Shown here: positions 25,192 through 34,329 of the stretch, piece after piece
Position numbering within the stretch: the stretch's first letter is position 1
Layout: each line of letters begins with the position of its first letter
Source of the DNA: Eubacteriales bacterium
GTDB lineage: Bacteria > Bacillota > Clostridia > Acetivibrionales > JANLFN01
Length of the DNA: 64,000 bases
Assembly: GCA_024655885.1 (NCBI GenBank)
Contig: JANLFN010000008.1
Location: 62,001-126,000, forward strand
Reading direction: 5' to 3'
Program-made: the position numbers and the translations under genes
Notes under the pieces: model-generated
What the model was told of the DNA's origin: nothing
Seen by the model: only the letters and a program-made list of their open reading frames with translations
Database searches by the model: none

Positions 25192-26112
25192 CTACTTAAG
25201 AAAACCTTTTAGAATGGTCTCCTCCGCTTCCTTTTCCGAAAGTCCCAGCGACATCAGCTTAATAAGCTGTTCCGATTCAATTTTCCCTATGGCCGCTTCG
25301 TGGATGAGCTGCGCATCACTGTGAAGCGCGGAAATTTGCGGCATTGAATACACCTTTGCTTCATGCATGATGATGGAGTCACACTGGATGTGTCCCCTGC
25401 ACCTGTTAAGTCCCGTGATATTGAAATTGAATACCTGCTTTGAGGTATCCTGGGCTACCGACCTGGAAATAATCCTCGCCGTGGAACCCTCGCCGGCGAG
25501 TTCAACACTGATGGCCGATTCAGCCTCCTGATCCTTATAGGTAAGCAGTCTCTCGGTCACTATCAGCCTCGCATTTTTTGCCAGCCTGATCTCCGTATCG
25601 CGCTTTGTCCGGTCCACCCCCTTTATCTGCACAAGCTCCAGTTCTGCAATACCACCTTCCTCAATCTCCACAATCGTCTTCGGGTTCAGTATTTTTTCGC
25701 CGGTTCCCTTGCCCTCGCCGTAATGTTTTTCTACATATTTCATCCTTGCGCCTTTTCTGACGTAAAATTCGTGAATTCCATCATGGCGCGCAGTGGAGCT
25801 TCCGGGATTATGAATGCCGCAACCCGCTACGATGAGTATGTCGGAGCCCTCACCCACTTCAAAAGTATTGTAAACTATATCCGTTAGTCCTTCTACCGTC
25901 AGCAATACCGGTATATGCACGCTTTCCCCCTTTGTGTTGGGTTTTATGACCACGTTGATGCCGGGCTTGTCCTCTTTGGTAATGATGTCGATATTGGCCG
26001 TCGTATTCCTCCCTGACTTCTCCCCGTTTTTTCTTATATTATAAGCCCCCTGGGGGATCTCATGCATGCCTGCAATCTTCTCCAGCAGCTCCATGTCAAT
26101 GTCGTTAAGCAT
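25192..26112 (-). CDS. sufB: SufB/SufD-family Fe-S assembly protein (minimal, SmsB-like)
   Basis: A 306-residue SufBD-domain protein, much shorter than SufB (about 470 aa) and close to the minimal form in two-gene systems of anaerobes. Visible marks are GCGIHNPGSSTARHDGIHEFYV near residue 95-115, the beta-helix region, and the C-terminal SALHSDAQLIHEAAIGKIESEQL, where the SufB/D core ends. With SufC it builds Fe-S clusters in the cytoplasm. It overlaps the sufC stop by eight bases. No sufD, sufS or sufU is adjacent. Confidence 0.87.
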   Translation of the reverse strand: MLNDIDMELLEKIAGMHEIPQGAYNIRKNGEKSGRNTTANIDIITKEDKPGINVVIKPNTKGESVHIPVLLTVEGLTDIVYNTFEVGEGSDILIVAGCGIHNPGSSTARHDGIHEFYVRKGARMKYVEKHYGEGKGTGEKILNPKTIVEIEEGGIAELELVQIKGVDRTKRDTEIRLAKNARLIVTERLLTYKDQEAESAISVELAGEGSTARIISRSVAQDTSKQVFNFNITGLNRCRGHIQCDSIIMHEAKVYSMPQISALHSDAQLIHEAAIGKIESEQLIKLMSLGLSEKEAEETILKGFLK

Positions 26113-26866
26113 TCATACCAACTCCCTTGCCACAGTCGGTGCCGCAGCTGCAGTCACTGGTGTGGGTTATTTCTGCAAGTATTTTTTGTTTTGTTGTAAC
26201 TTCCTCGATTTTCCCCCCGGAAATGACGATGACCTCATCGGCAAGCTCCAGTATCCGTTCCTGATGGGAGATGATTACAATTGTAGTATTTCGTGTCCTG
26301 TGCATATTTTCAAAGGTTTCCGCAAGCTTCGCAAAGCTCCACAGGTCTATTCCCGCTTCCGGCTCATCAAACACCGCGAATTTCAGGTTCCTTGACAATA
26401 TTGAAGCGATTTCGATCCTTTTCATCTCTCCCCCTGACAGGCTTGTATCCGCATCTCTGTGCAGGTACTCCGAGGCGCAAAGCCCCACATTGTTGAGCAG
26501 GGCGCAGGTGTCGCACGCCTTTTTATCGGTTTGCCCGACCTGCTCACTTTGAACTGAAATATCCAAAAGCTGCTTCACATTGATACCCTTGAAGCGCGGC
26601 GGGTTTTGAAAGGCATAGCCTATTCCCAGACGGGCCCTTGAGGTTATATCAAGGTCCGTTATATCCTCCCCATCCAGACTCAGCCTGCCTGCCGTAGGCC
26701 TGTTTATGCCCATAATAATTCTTGCGAGGGAAGATTTCCCTCCCCCGTTCGGTCCTGTGATCACATAAAGTTTTCTGTCCTCAAATTTTATGTTTATATC
26801 ATCAAGGATTCGAACCGTTTCATTTCGGGTTTCAGCATAATACGAAATTCCCCGCAGTTCCAACAT
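26105..26866 (-). CDS. sufC: SufC-type Fe-S assembly ATPase (SmsC-like)
   Basis: A 253-residue ABC ATPase of the SufC type: Walker A GPNGGGKSS near residue 38, NPPRFKGI (Q-loop region), signature LSGGEMKRIEIAS, Walker B FAVFDEPEAGIDLWSF, and ISHQERIL. A Cys-rich tail (CSCGTDCGKG) at the C terminus is not usual for SufC. It powers the SufB-like partner encoded next. The ATG follows GGAAGAG. It is the first gene of the two-gene operon, and the promoter was not clear. Confidence 0.9.
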   Translation of the reverse strand: MLELRGISYYAETRNETVRILDDINIKFEDRKLYVITGPNGGGKSSLARIIMGINRPTAGRLSLDGEDITDLDITSRARLGIGYAFQNPPRFKGINVKQLLDISVQSEQVGQTDKKACDTCALLNNVGLCASEYLHRDADTSLSGGEMKRIEIASILSRNLKFAVFDEPEAGIDLWSFAKLAETFENMHRTRNTTIVIISHQERILELADEVIVISGGKIEEVTTKQKILAEITHTSDCSCGTDCGKGVGMNA

Positions 26867-27010
26867 AGTCTCTTCCTCCGTTGATTCAGTATATACTCAT
26901 TATACCAAAAAATCGCAGCAGAGACAAAAAAGCTTTTATGCCATGGGAACAGGTCCATTGACATCCGCTCTCAACCATAATTCCTTAGGTATACTTCCAT
27001 TTCCGGGCGA

Positions 27011-27039
27011 TTGAAATGACGTATTAATAATGGTAAAAT
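27011..27039 (+). promoter_or_regulatory. Predicted promoter of the flavodoxin fragment
   Basis: TTGAAA (27011-27016), a 17-base spacer and TAAAAT (27034-27039), about 95 bases before the ATG at 27134. Confidence 0.5.
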
Positions 27040-27133
27040 ATTACTTGAACTGGAAAAATACAATGTCCGAGCGCTTAATTCTTTTCAGAACTATTTTTCA
27101 AGAGGAAATCTAAAGTGAAAGGAAGGGGTTAGC

Positions 27134-27319
27134 ATGAAAGTAACCGGCTTTGTGGGAAGTCCCAATAAGAGCGGAAATACAGCCGCTATTGTCCAAAAAG
27201 TGTTGGAAGGAGCAGCGGGAAAGGGAGCTGAAACAAAGATTTTCAACTTGAATTCGATGGCCATAAAGGGCTGTCAGGCTTGCGGCCAATGCAGGGAAAT
27301 AGGATCAAAACTGGTTTAA
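27134..27319 (+). pseudogene. Truncated flavodoxin/iron-sulfur flavoprotein, 61 codons
   Basis: The first third of a FMN-reductase-like flavoprotein: the phosphate loop [10 protein letters not shown] (residues 8-17) and GCQACGQC (near 50), where the family's Cys cluster lies. A TAA follows shortly after. Normal members are about 180-210 residues. The promoter and an AAGGAAGGGG ribosome binding site are intact, so the stub may still be expressed. The sequence after the stop shows no continuing frame, so the 3' part was deleted rather than frameshifted. Confidence 0.7.
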
Positions 27320-27470
27320 GCCCCGCCGTTGAGGTTTAAACGTTAGCAAGCAATTATTCTAAGCACCATTCGAATACAGGAAATGTATGTCTGGTGCTTT
27401 TTGAGAGGAACCATAGATATGATTTTAAAAAGCGGGCAACCCTATGGATCTTAATTTTCCCCTGATACTT

Positions 27471-27526
27471 AAAATACCCGGTACCAGGAGAGCTTTTATA
27501 CTAACCCTCCTGATAATGGGTATTTT
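27471..27526. terminator. Nested bidirectional terminator
   Basis: AAAATACCC (27471-27479) pairs with GGGTATTTT (27518-27526), and inside it CAGGAG (27485-27490) pairs with CTCCTG (27507-27512). It lies between convergent genes and can serve both. Confidence 0.65.
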
Positions 27527-27538
27527 GTAGAGGGGTGT

Positions 27539-28024
27539 CTACCTGTTCAAGCCTCTACCGGTTCCCATCCCGCCTCCAAATCCGCCACCATTGTATATTC
27601 CTGCACCTCTGTTTATTCCTTGTCCTCTTCCCATGCCATTCCCCGAGCCGAAACCTGCTCCACATTTTTTACCAATTCCGGCACTTCCTGTTCCATCACA
27701 TGCAGCCTGGTTGTTTTTAATAGAATTATAGATTGCATCAGCCTGTTCCTGAGTGAGCTTTCCCTCCTGTACACGCTGGTCAAGGACAGCTTTCTTCTGT
27801 TCCAGCATTTGTGCCTTGAATTCCTCGAGTTTTCCGGCATCGTTTGCAATGGTGCCGTAAGTCTTTCCTGCCGCACGCTCCTTGTAGATATCCTCAACGG
27901 CTTTCCCCGTCAATTCGGAGACAATTTCTGCAGGTGTCTTTGCAGTTGCAGCATAAACAGCGCCTGCTGTTCCAAGCAAGCCCACTACTGTTACCGCTGC
28001 AATAATTTTCTTTAAGTTTTTCAT
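27539..28024 (-). CDS. Exported DUF2680-family protein with Gly-rich tail
   Basis: A 161-residue exported protein. A signal peptide covers residues 1-26 (KKIIAAVTVVGLLGTAGAVYA). The DUF2680 domain follows, with two similar helical units (AEIVSELTGKAVEDIYKERA and EGKLTQEQADAIYNSIKNNQ), a CDGTG/KKCG pair of cysteines and a tail rich in Gly, Arg and Asn. The function of this family is unknown. ATG 28024 follows GGAG and starts at the signal peptide; upstream in-frame codons to 28057 are unlikely. It lies directly downstream of a two-component system that may control it. Confidence 0.85.
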   Translation of the reverse strand: MKNLKKIIAAVTVVGLLGTAGAVYAATAKTPAEIVSELTGKAVEDIYKERAAGKTYGTIANDAGKLEEFKAQMLEQKKAVLDQRVQEGKLTQEQADAIYNSIKNNQAACDGTGSAGIGKKCGAGFGSGNGMGRGQGINRGAGIYNGGGFGGGMGTGRGLNR

Positions 28025-28304
28025 AAAATCCACGCTCCTTTTCAGGTATTGGGACACTTTCCACTGAGCAGGGATGCATTCCCATTCAGTTGAAAAAGTC
28101 CCATGTTGCTGTTTACATTTTTCGCTATAACGCGCAGGAAAACTTTGATTTCATTAATTTACCGTTTTCCGTTAAGCGCGTTTCAATGAAATTACCTTTA
28201 AAATATTTAATTCATAATTTTATTATAAGAAGCAATTGTGATAGAAGTATGATAAAACACTTAAAGAATGGTGAAATATTGATTAAAGCAATGTGAGTGC
28301 GGAT
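28025..28304. other. Intergenic region upstream of the DUF2680 gene
   Basis: An AT-rich 280-base gap between the histidine kinase stop and the DUF2680 start, both on the minus strand. No terminator and no clear promoter boxes were found. Its length suggests a separate promoter for the DUF2680 gene. Confidence 0.35.
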
Positions 28305-29702
28305 CTATTTCTGAAGCTCAAACCAAAACCTAGTTCCGGCTCCTTTTTTGCTTTCAACACCATATAAAGCCTTATGGGCCTCAAGTATGCTTTTTACGAT
28401 CGCAAGTCCAAGTCCTGTACCCACTATTTTCCTTCCGCTTGTTTTGTCTGCTTTATAATACCTGTCCCACACATGCCTGATGTCCTCATCCGAAATGCCC
28501 GTTCCAGTATCCCACACCTCGACTTTAACAGTATCCTGACCGTCCATCACTTTAACCGCTATGCTTCCTCCTTCCGGAGTGTGGTTGAAAGCGTTATTTA
28601 TAAGATTATACAATACCTGTTCTATTCTCGGCTCATCCGCTGTTACCAAGATATCCCCGGCATTTTCGAATATAACTTTAATCCCTGTCTTCTCACTTAA
28701 AATATCATATCTTTTCACTACATCCTCTACCGTTTTGTTGAGCATGAACCGTGCTGGGTTTAATTTCAGGTATCCCGCCTGCATCTGTGAAAGGTTAAGA
28801 ATATCATCCACAATTTTAGTTAGCCGTTCTGATTCTTCAATAATAATACCCAGCTGTTTTTCACGTTTTTCCGGGACATTTCCGCTGACATCCCTTATGG
28901 TTTCGGCATAGCCGCGGATCAGGCTTAATGGTGTCCGAAGCTCATGGGATACATTGGCAATCAGGTCTTTGCGAAGCTGATCGATTTTGGAAAGCTCCTG
29001 TCCCATATAATTAATTGTTTCTGCCAGTTTACCAATTTCATCCTTACTCCTGGCTTTTATCCTGTCCGAAAAATCGCCGGAAGCCATCTTTTCAGCTGTC
29101 TTCTTAATCTCAAGTATCGGCTTTGTAAATGTTCTGGAAATCATATAGGAAATCATCACGGCTGCCACAAGCAAAATCAACGTTATAAATATAAGCTGCT
29201 TTTTTAATATTGAGGCCGTATCCTCAACCGGAGCCAAGGGCATGTTTATAAAAAGCACGCCTGTCAATTCTCCGGCTTTTTTAACCGGGAGGCCCATCAG
29301 CATGAACTTGTTCCCAAACCGGGGGTGAGATAAGGGGATGGTTACTTCCTTTCCGGCAAGAACTTCCTGAAAAGCCTCCAGCCTTTTCCTGTTTCTCATC
29401 ATGGGCATTTGCCCGCCGTAGCCTGTCGGGCCTGTTGTATATACAATATTCCCACCCGGGTCTACAAGCTCGACGCTCAAGTTGTTACTAAATGCAAAAG
29501 CGTCCGCCTTATTTTTGAACTCCGCTTCACTTCCCTCTCCGAGCAATTTAGCTATAGAAGCACCTTCATTTTTTATATCCGATACCCTCATACCGGTATA
29601 AAAGTTTTCAAGAAATACAATCTGGAAAAGCCATAAAAGTACCAGTACAATGATAACAAGCACCATCATTCCAGCCCAGAGCTTAAAACCTATACCTTTC
29701 AT
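28305..29702 (-). CDS. Sensor histidine kinase
   Basis: A 465-residue membrane kinase. Transmembrane helices lie near residues 10-32 and 165-187, with an extracellular sensor of about 130 residues between them. Then come HAMP (SRTFTKPILEIKK), HisKA with the phosphoacceptor in NVSHELRTPLSLI (near 250), and HATPase with NLINNAFNHTPEGG, DTGTGIS and GTGLGLAI. Its ATG overlaps the stop of the response-regulator gene (ATGA), so the two are co-translated. The signal is unknown; similar pairs beside DUF2680 proteins may respond to envelope stress. Confidence 0.92.
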   Translation of the reverse strand: MKGIGFKLWAGMMVLVIIVLVLLWLFQIVFLENFYTGMRVSDIKNEGASIAKLLGEGSEAEFKNKADAFAFSNNLSVELVDPGGNIVYTTGPTGYGGQMPMMRNRKRLEAFQEVLAGKEVTIPLSHPRFGNKFMLMGLPVKKAGELTGVLFINMPLAPVEDTASILKKQLIFITLILLVAAVMISYMISRTFTKPILEIKKTAEKMASGDFSDRIKARSKDEIGKLAETINYMGQELSKIDQLRKDLIANVSHELRTPLSLIRGYAETIRDVSGNVPEKREKQLGIIIEESERLTKIVDDILNLSQMQAGYLKLNPARFMLNKTVEDVVKRYDILSEKTGIKVIFENAGDILVTADEPRIEQVLYNLINNAFNHTPEGGSIAVKVMDGQDTVKVEVWDTGTGISDEDIRHVWDRYYKADKTSGRKIVGTGLGLAIVKSILEAHKALYGVESKKGAGTRFWFELQK

Positions 29703-30394
29703 TTTCTGACTCCTGCTTCAAATTTATAGCCTGTTCCCCACACAGTCACAATAAATTTTCTATAACGGGCCAGGCTTTCCCGGAGCATTTTTACATGGGT
29801 ATCCACAGTTCTATCATCTCCGGTAAAATCATAGCCCCAGACCTCTGTGAGAAGCTGCTCCCTTGAAAATACCCTATTGGGATTCCTGACAAAGAAATTC
29901 AGCAGTTCATACTCTTTTGGTGTAAGGCTGACCATCTTCCCATCGACATATACATTTCGTGAATCAAATTCAATGACAAGACCTTCAAAGACGGCTTTAT
30001 TCTCCCTTTGAGCCTCCTGAAACGGCAAAGCGCTCCTTCTTATAACCGCCTTCATACGGGCAAGCAGTTCTTTCGGGCTGAAAGGCTTTACAATATAGTC
30101 GTCCACTCCCAGTTCAAACCCGAATAATTTATCGTATTCTTCTCCTCTTGCTGTTAATATGATTATAGGCACTTGAGAGGTTTTCCGGATTTCCCTGCAC
30201 ACACTCCAGCCATCCATTTTCGGCATCATAACATCAAGTACAACAAGAGAGTATTTATTTTGCTTAAACAGGTTTAACGCGTCAACTCCATCGGAGGCTT
30301 CATCAATAATATACCTCTCAAGGCTGACATATTCTTTTATCATATCCCTTATGCGCTCTTCATCGTCAACGATTAAAACCCTTTCTTTATCCAT
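29699..30394 (-). CDS. OmpR/PhoB-family response regulator
   Basis: A 231-residue regulator. The receiver domain has VDDEER (acidic pocket), the phosphorylated Asp in VVLDVMMPKMDG (near 52) and the conserved Lys in IVKPFSPKE. The C-terminal winged helix carries the usual LTPKEYELLNFFVRNPNRVFSR and the DDRTVDTHVKMLR recognition region. ATG 30394 is preferred over an upstream in-frame start (30421) because AAGGGG lies about nine bases before it. It is partnered with the overlapping histidine kinase gene and lies 56 bases after addA, so it may also be read from the addBA promoter. Confidence 0.92.
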   Translation of the reverse strand: MDKERVLIVDDEERIRDMIKEYVSLERYIIDEASDGVDALNLFKQNKYSLVVLDVMMPKMDGWSVCREIRKTSQVPIIILTARGEEYDKLFGFELGVDDYIVKPFSPKELLARMKAVIRRSALPFQEAQRENKAVFEGLVIEFDSRNVYVDGKMVSLTPKEYELLNFFVRNPNRVFSREQLLTEVWGYDFTGDDRTVDTHVKMLRESLARYRKFIVTVWGTGYKFEAGVRK

Positions 30395-30450
30395 ATAAAG
30401 ATACCCCTTTTTATTCACCATAAATGCTTAACCCCACTAAAAGCAGGTTG

Positions 30451-33400
30451 TTATTCAAAGAACTCCAGCACTTCCCCATTCCAGAAAAGGTAGATATACT
30501 TCTCCTTGACCTTTTTCCCGGTCAGCATCTCCAGCGCGCGGGCATAATAGAGAATCTGCACCCTGTACCTCTCCCTGATGGTCTCAACCTTGCCGGCAGG
30601 CACATAGTCGGTCTTGTAATCCACCAGCACAATCCCGTCCGGCTCCTCAAAGTAGCAGTCGATAACACCCTGCAGCAGCAGCATCTCACCCTGGCAGGCC
30701 TCGTCTCCCATATCCTTATACAGCTCATGGCAGGGGATTTCAATGTTGAACGGCACCTCCCGGTTTATAACAGCCGATGCCCGCATCCTCTTTCCCAGAG
30801 GCGAATGGAGGAACCTTCGGACCCTGTCCACATCCACACTCTGCGCCTGCTGTTGGGTCAGCAAATCCTTTGCCACCATGCCTTCCAGCTGGGCTTCAAT
30901 ATCCTCCCGGCTGTAATCCAGATGCTGCATGACAAAGTGGAGTATTGTCCCTGCCTCGGCGGCACTCAAGCCCTTCTTTTCCTCCAGGAACATGGGCTTC
31001 TTTACCAAAACCGGCAGGTACTCCGGGAAAGCCCCCACTTCCTCCGAAAGCTCTGCGTTAAAACGCCTTTTAAGCTCGGTTACCGAAACCTTGGCAGGCA
31101 CCCTGGAAGCTTTAGCATAGGCATAATCCCAGCTCAGCCTTCTGGATATTTCCTCTGAAAATTCCGGGAGCGGGTCGAGAGTTTCCAGGCTGTCCAGCCA
31201 CCGGATGAATTCACTTTCTTCACGTTCTTCTGAAATCCTGCTGCCCAGCACGTCGCTTTTATTCCATATCTTTATGCTCCATACCGAAGGATCATCGATC
31301 AACAGTCCGCGGAACCCGCTTCCCGTGGCCCCACTGTCCCGGAGCCCACTGCAATTTTTGTGCCTCATCAGTGCAGGGCCGATCCAGTCGAGGTAATTAA
31401 CACCTTTGAGCATCTCATAGGCCGGAAGCCTGCTCTCCTGGCAGCTTGCCTGGCCAGACCACTTCGCCACCGCCCTGGCCGCGTCATTGACGGCCCCGGT
31501 AATGATGAGCTTCTCACGGGCTCTGGTCAGGGCGACATACAGTATCCGCATTTCCTCCGAAAGGGTTTCAGCTTTGATCTTTTCCCGGATGGCCTGCTTG
31601 GCTGCCGACGGCCAGGAAAGCCGCAGCCTGTGGTCCACCACGTCCGGTCCGAAGCCCAGGTCCTGGTGCAGCAGGATGCTTTTGTTCATATCCTGCAGGT
31701 TGAATTTCTTCCCGCAGCCGGCGAGGATCACCACCGGGAACTCCAGCCCCTTGCTCTTGTGGATGCTCATGATGCGCACCACATTGTCGTTTTCACCGAG
31801 GATTTTGGCGCTTCCCATATCCCCTTTGCTGCCTTTTAATTTGTCCATAAAATTTATGAAGTTGAACAGCCCCTTATAGCTGGTTTCTTCAAATTGCCGG
31901 GCCCGCTCGAACAGGATCCTCAGGTTTGCCTGCCGCTGCTCTCCCGCCGGCATGGCTCCCACCATGCCGTAATAGCCGGTGTCGCTGTAAAGCTGCCACA
32001 GCAGTTGGTCGGTGGACATGTACAGCGACATTTCCCTCCATGCCTGGAGCTTCTCAAGAAATGCGGACGCCTTATGCGCCGCCTCCCCCTGTCCGCCTTC
32101 CGCCAGTTTTCTCAATGCGTCAAACAGGGATGCCTTCCTGTCGGCAAGCCTCAGCTCCGCCAGCTCATCGGTGGTAAAGGCTACAATGGGCGAGCGCAGC
32201 ACCGAGAGCAAAGGGATGTCCTGCAGGGGATTGTCTATGACCTGCAGAAGCGACAGCACCACCTGGACTTCCACCGTTTTGAAAAACCCGGTTCCGGTAT
32301 CTGCGAAGGCCGGGATCCCCATCCCGGACAGTTCATCCGCAAAGACCTCCGACCAGTTTCTTGTGGTGCGCAGCAGGATCACAATATCCCGGAATTCTAC
32401 CTTGCGGTACTCCTTCCTTGCCCTGTCAAAAACGCAGAAGTATCTCCCCTTTTCATCCGGCTTCATCAGCTCAAGGATTCTGTTGCCCGCCAGCCTTGCC
32501 TCACACTGGACAGCGTCCGGCATTTCCTCATCCTCTCGTCCCTCGGCCGCATCCTCCTGTCCTTCTTCGCCTTCATTTTCAATCACAGGATTCTCCTCTC
32601 CGCCCCCTGTCTGGATTAAATGAAGCTCCACTTCCCCCCCGGCCGTCATATCTTCCCTGTTGTTTTCCGGAAAAACGGCTCCCGGGTTGAGGGCCTCGGT
32701 ATCGGTGTAATCCAGTTCCCCCGCGCTCACCGACATAATCTGCTTGAATATAAAATTGACGGCATTCACCACTTCCCTGCGGCTCCTGAAATTCTTAAAG
32801 AGCAGTATTTTCCGGAAAGGATTCCCCTTATCCGGCGAATAGGTGTTGTATTTGTCCAGGAACAGCTCGGGCCTGGCCTGCCTGAAACGGTAGATGCTCT
32901 GTTTGACATCCCCCACCATGAACACATTGGGTTTGTCTGTATCCGCCCTGGATATCATGCTGATGATGATCTCCTGCACCAGGTTGCTGTCCTGGTATTC
33001 ATCCACCAGAATCTCCGCAAACCGCTCCCTGTAGCCCAGCGCTGTTTTAGAAGGCTTTAAGCTCCCGTCTTCCCCTTTTTCGGACAGGATTTCCAGGCAG
33101 AAATGTTCCAGGTCGTTAAAATCCACCATTGATTTGCGGCTTTTCTTTTCCGCATACTTTTCCGCAAGCAGGTTCACCAGCCCCGCAAGGCACTTCATTT
33201 TGGGATACAGGGCTTTCAAATCACCGATGATTTCGGCTGAGCCGGCTGTAACAATTTTTTCCCGGAGCTTTTTGATCCTTAGCTTTACATCCTCCCTGAT
33301 TTTCTTTACAACCTCCTGCTTCTCCCTGTCAACCTCCTTGCCGCAGCGGGGCAGTGCTGCAAACTCAATGCTTTGCAGTGCGTTAAAAAGGTTGTCCCAA

Positions 33401-34329
33401 ACTGCGGGAGACATTGGGGACGTTTCCGTTTCCGGGGACGTTTCTTGAGAAGAAGCGTCCCCTTTCCGCCCACCGTCCTCTACCAGCTCTACCAGTGAAT
33501 TAATATTTGCCAGGTCTTCCATGTATACAGCCCGGTATTTCTCCAGCCCCGAGGCAGACGGGGACAGTCCTCCGCTATCCTGCCCCTTCTTTGAGGCCTG
33601 AGAACTGTCCCCTATCAGATGTAACGCACGGGTCATCATTTCTCTCAGGCCTTCGAGCTCAAGCTTAACCGAATGGAGAAGCACCCTGCCCCAGGGTGTC
33701 TCCCCAAAATCCGTCCCATCCGGGACATTCATGCTCCCGGTCATTTTGTCAAGCCAATCTTCCGGCCATGGACTGCTCTGGATAAAGCCGTACAAATTCA
33801 GCACCATATCCTGCAGCGCCTGATCGTCCCTGTTGCCGCCATAGCGCTCCAGCAGTTCAAAAAAATCCGCATTTTCATTTTCATACTGCTCTTCAAATAC
33901 TTCACCCAAAGCCTCCAGCTTTAAGAGCTGGCTTTCGGTCTCATCGGCAATCCTGAAGCTCGGATCTATATTGATTTGCTGGAAGTTGCTGCGTATCACC
34001 TCAAGGCAAAAGGAGTGGATGGTAGTGATACTTGCTTTCCCAAGCAGTGCCAGCTGTCTTAAAATGTTGCCCGAGCCGGGATTCTTCTCCAATCTTTCGG
34101 AGATGGCTTCCGCGATTCTTTCCCTCATTTCGGTGGCGGCGGCATTGGTAAAGGTCACCACCAGCAGCCTGTCAATGTCTATGGGGTTCTCCTCATCGGT
34201 GATTTTGCGGATAATCCTCTCCACCAGCACCGCAGTTTTTCCCGCGCCTGCTGCCGCAGCCACCAGGAGGTTGCAGTCCTTCTCGGTGATGGCATCCCAT
34301 TGTTCGCCGGTCCATTTGTTCTCAGCCAT
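30451..34329 (-). CDS. addA: ATP-dependent helicase/nuclease AddA
   Basis: The 1292-residue AddA subunit of the AddAB double-strand-break resection complex. The UvrD-like helicase has Walker A AAAGAGKTAVLVERI near residue 30, Walker B EILVDEYQDSN near 440 and VMSIHKSKGLEFPVV-type motif IMSIHKSKGLEFPVV near 850. The C-terminal RecB-family nuclease ends with GVIDCYFEE and IVLVDYKTD. It starts at ATG 34329, nine bases after AGGAGG, overlapping addB by eight bases. Residues about 236-306 are an acidic, Ser/Gly/Pro-rich stretch encoded by palindromic repeats with GGGGACG/CGTCCCC cores, described separately. They appear to be an in-frame insert. Confidence 0.95.
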   Translation of the reverse strand: MAENKWTGEQWDAITEKDCNLLVAAAAGAGKTAVLVERIIRKITDEENPIDIDRLLVVTFTNAAATEMRERIAEAISERLEKNPGSGNILRQLALLGKASITTIHSFCLEVIRSNFQQINIDPSFRIADETESQLLKLEALGEVFEEQYENENADFFELLERYGGNRDDQALQDMVLNLYGFIQSSPWPEDWLDKMTGSMNVPDGTDFGETPWGRVLLHSVKLELEGLREMMTRALHLIGDSSQASKKGQDSGGLSPSASGLEKYRAVYMEDLANINSLVELVEDGGRKGDASSQETSPETETSPMSPAVWDNLFNALQSIEFAALPRCGKEVDREKQEVVKKIREDVKLRIKKLREKIVTAGSAEIIGDLKALYPKMKCLAGLVNLLAEKYAEKKSRKSMVDFNDLEHFCLEILSEKGEDGSLKPSKTALGYRERFAEILVDEYQDSNLVQEIIISMISRADTDKPNVFMVGDVKQSIYRFRQARPELFLDKYNTYSPDKGNPFRKILLFKNFRSRREVVNAVNFIFKQIMSVSAGELDYTDTEALNPGAVFPENNREDMTAGGEVELHLIQTGGGEENPVIENEGEEGQEDAAEGREDEEMPDAVQCEARLAGNRILELMKPDEKGRYFCVFDRARKEYRKVEFRDIVILLRTTRNWSEVFADELSGMGIPAFADTGTGFFKTVEVQVVLSLLQVIDNPLQDIPLLSVLRSPIVAFTTDELAELRLADRKASLFDALRKLAEGGQGEAAHKASAFLEKLQAWREMSLYMSTDQLLWQLYSDTGYYGMVGAMPAGEQRQANLRILFERARQFEETSYKGLFNFINFMDKLKGSKGDMGSAKILGENDNVVRIMSIHKSKGLEFPVVILAGCGKKFNLQDMNKSILLHQDLGFGPDVVDHRLRLSWPSAAKQAIREKIKAETLSEEMRILYVALTRAREKLIITGAVNDAARAVAKWSGQASCQESRLPAYEMLKGVNYLDWIGPALMRHKNCSGLRDSGATGSGFRGLLIDDPSVWSIKIWNKSDVLGSRISEEREESEFIRWLDSLETLDPLPEFSEEISRRLSWDYAYAKASRVPAKVSVTELKRRFNAELSEEVGAFPEYLPVLVKKPMFLEEKKGLSAAEAGTILHFVMQHLDYSREDIEAQLEGMVAKDLLTQQQAQSVDVDRVRRFLHSPLGKRMRASAVINREVPFNIEIPCHELYKDMGDEACQGEMLLLQGVIDCYFEEPDGIVLVDYKTDYVPAGKVETIRERYRVQILYYARALEMLTGKKVKEKYIYLFWNGEVLEFFE
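33416..33462. repeat. REP-like palindrome inside addA (site A)
   Basis: GGGGACGTTTC occurs at 33416-33426 and again at 33434-33444. The second copy pairs with GAAGCGTCCCC (33452-33462) across an 8-base loop, with one G-T pair. The GGGGACG/CGTCCCC arms resemble the CCGTCCCC core of the intergenic repeats. In frame it encodes a run of Ser, Pro, Glu and Thr. Confidence 0.55.
33560..33612. repeat. REP-like palindrome inside addA (site B)
   Basis: GGGGACAGT (33560-33568) and ACTGTCCCC (33604-33612) are exact reverse complements. The right arm sits in TTTGAGGCCTGAGAACTGTCCCC-like context: TTTGAG then GAGAACTGTCCCC, matching TTTGAG then GAGAACCGTCCCC of the intergenic copy at 10611. This supports an in-frame insertion of the same element. 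Confidence 0.6.
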
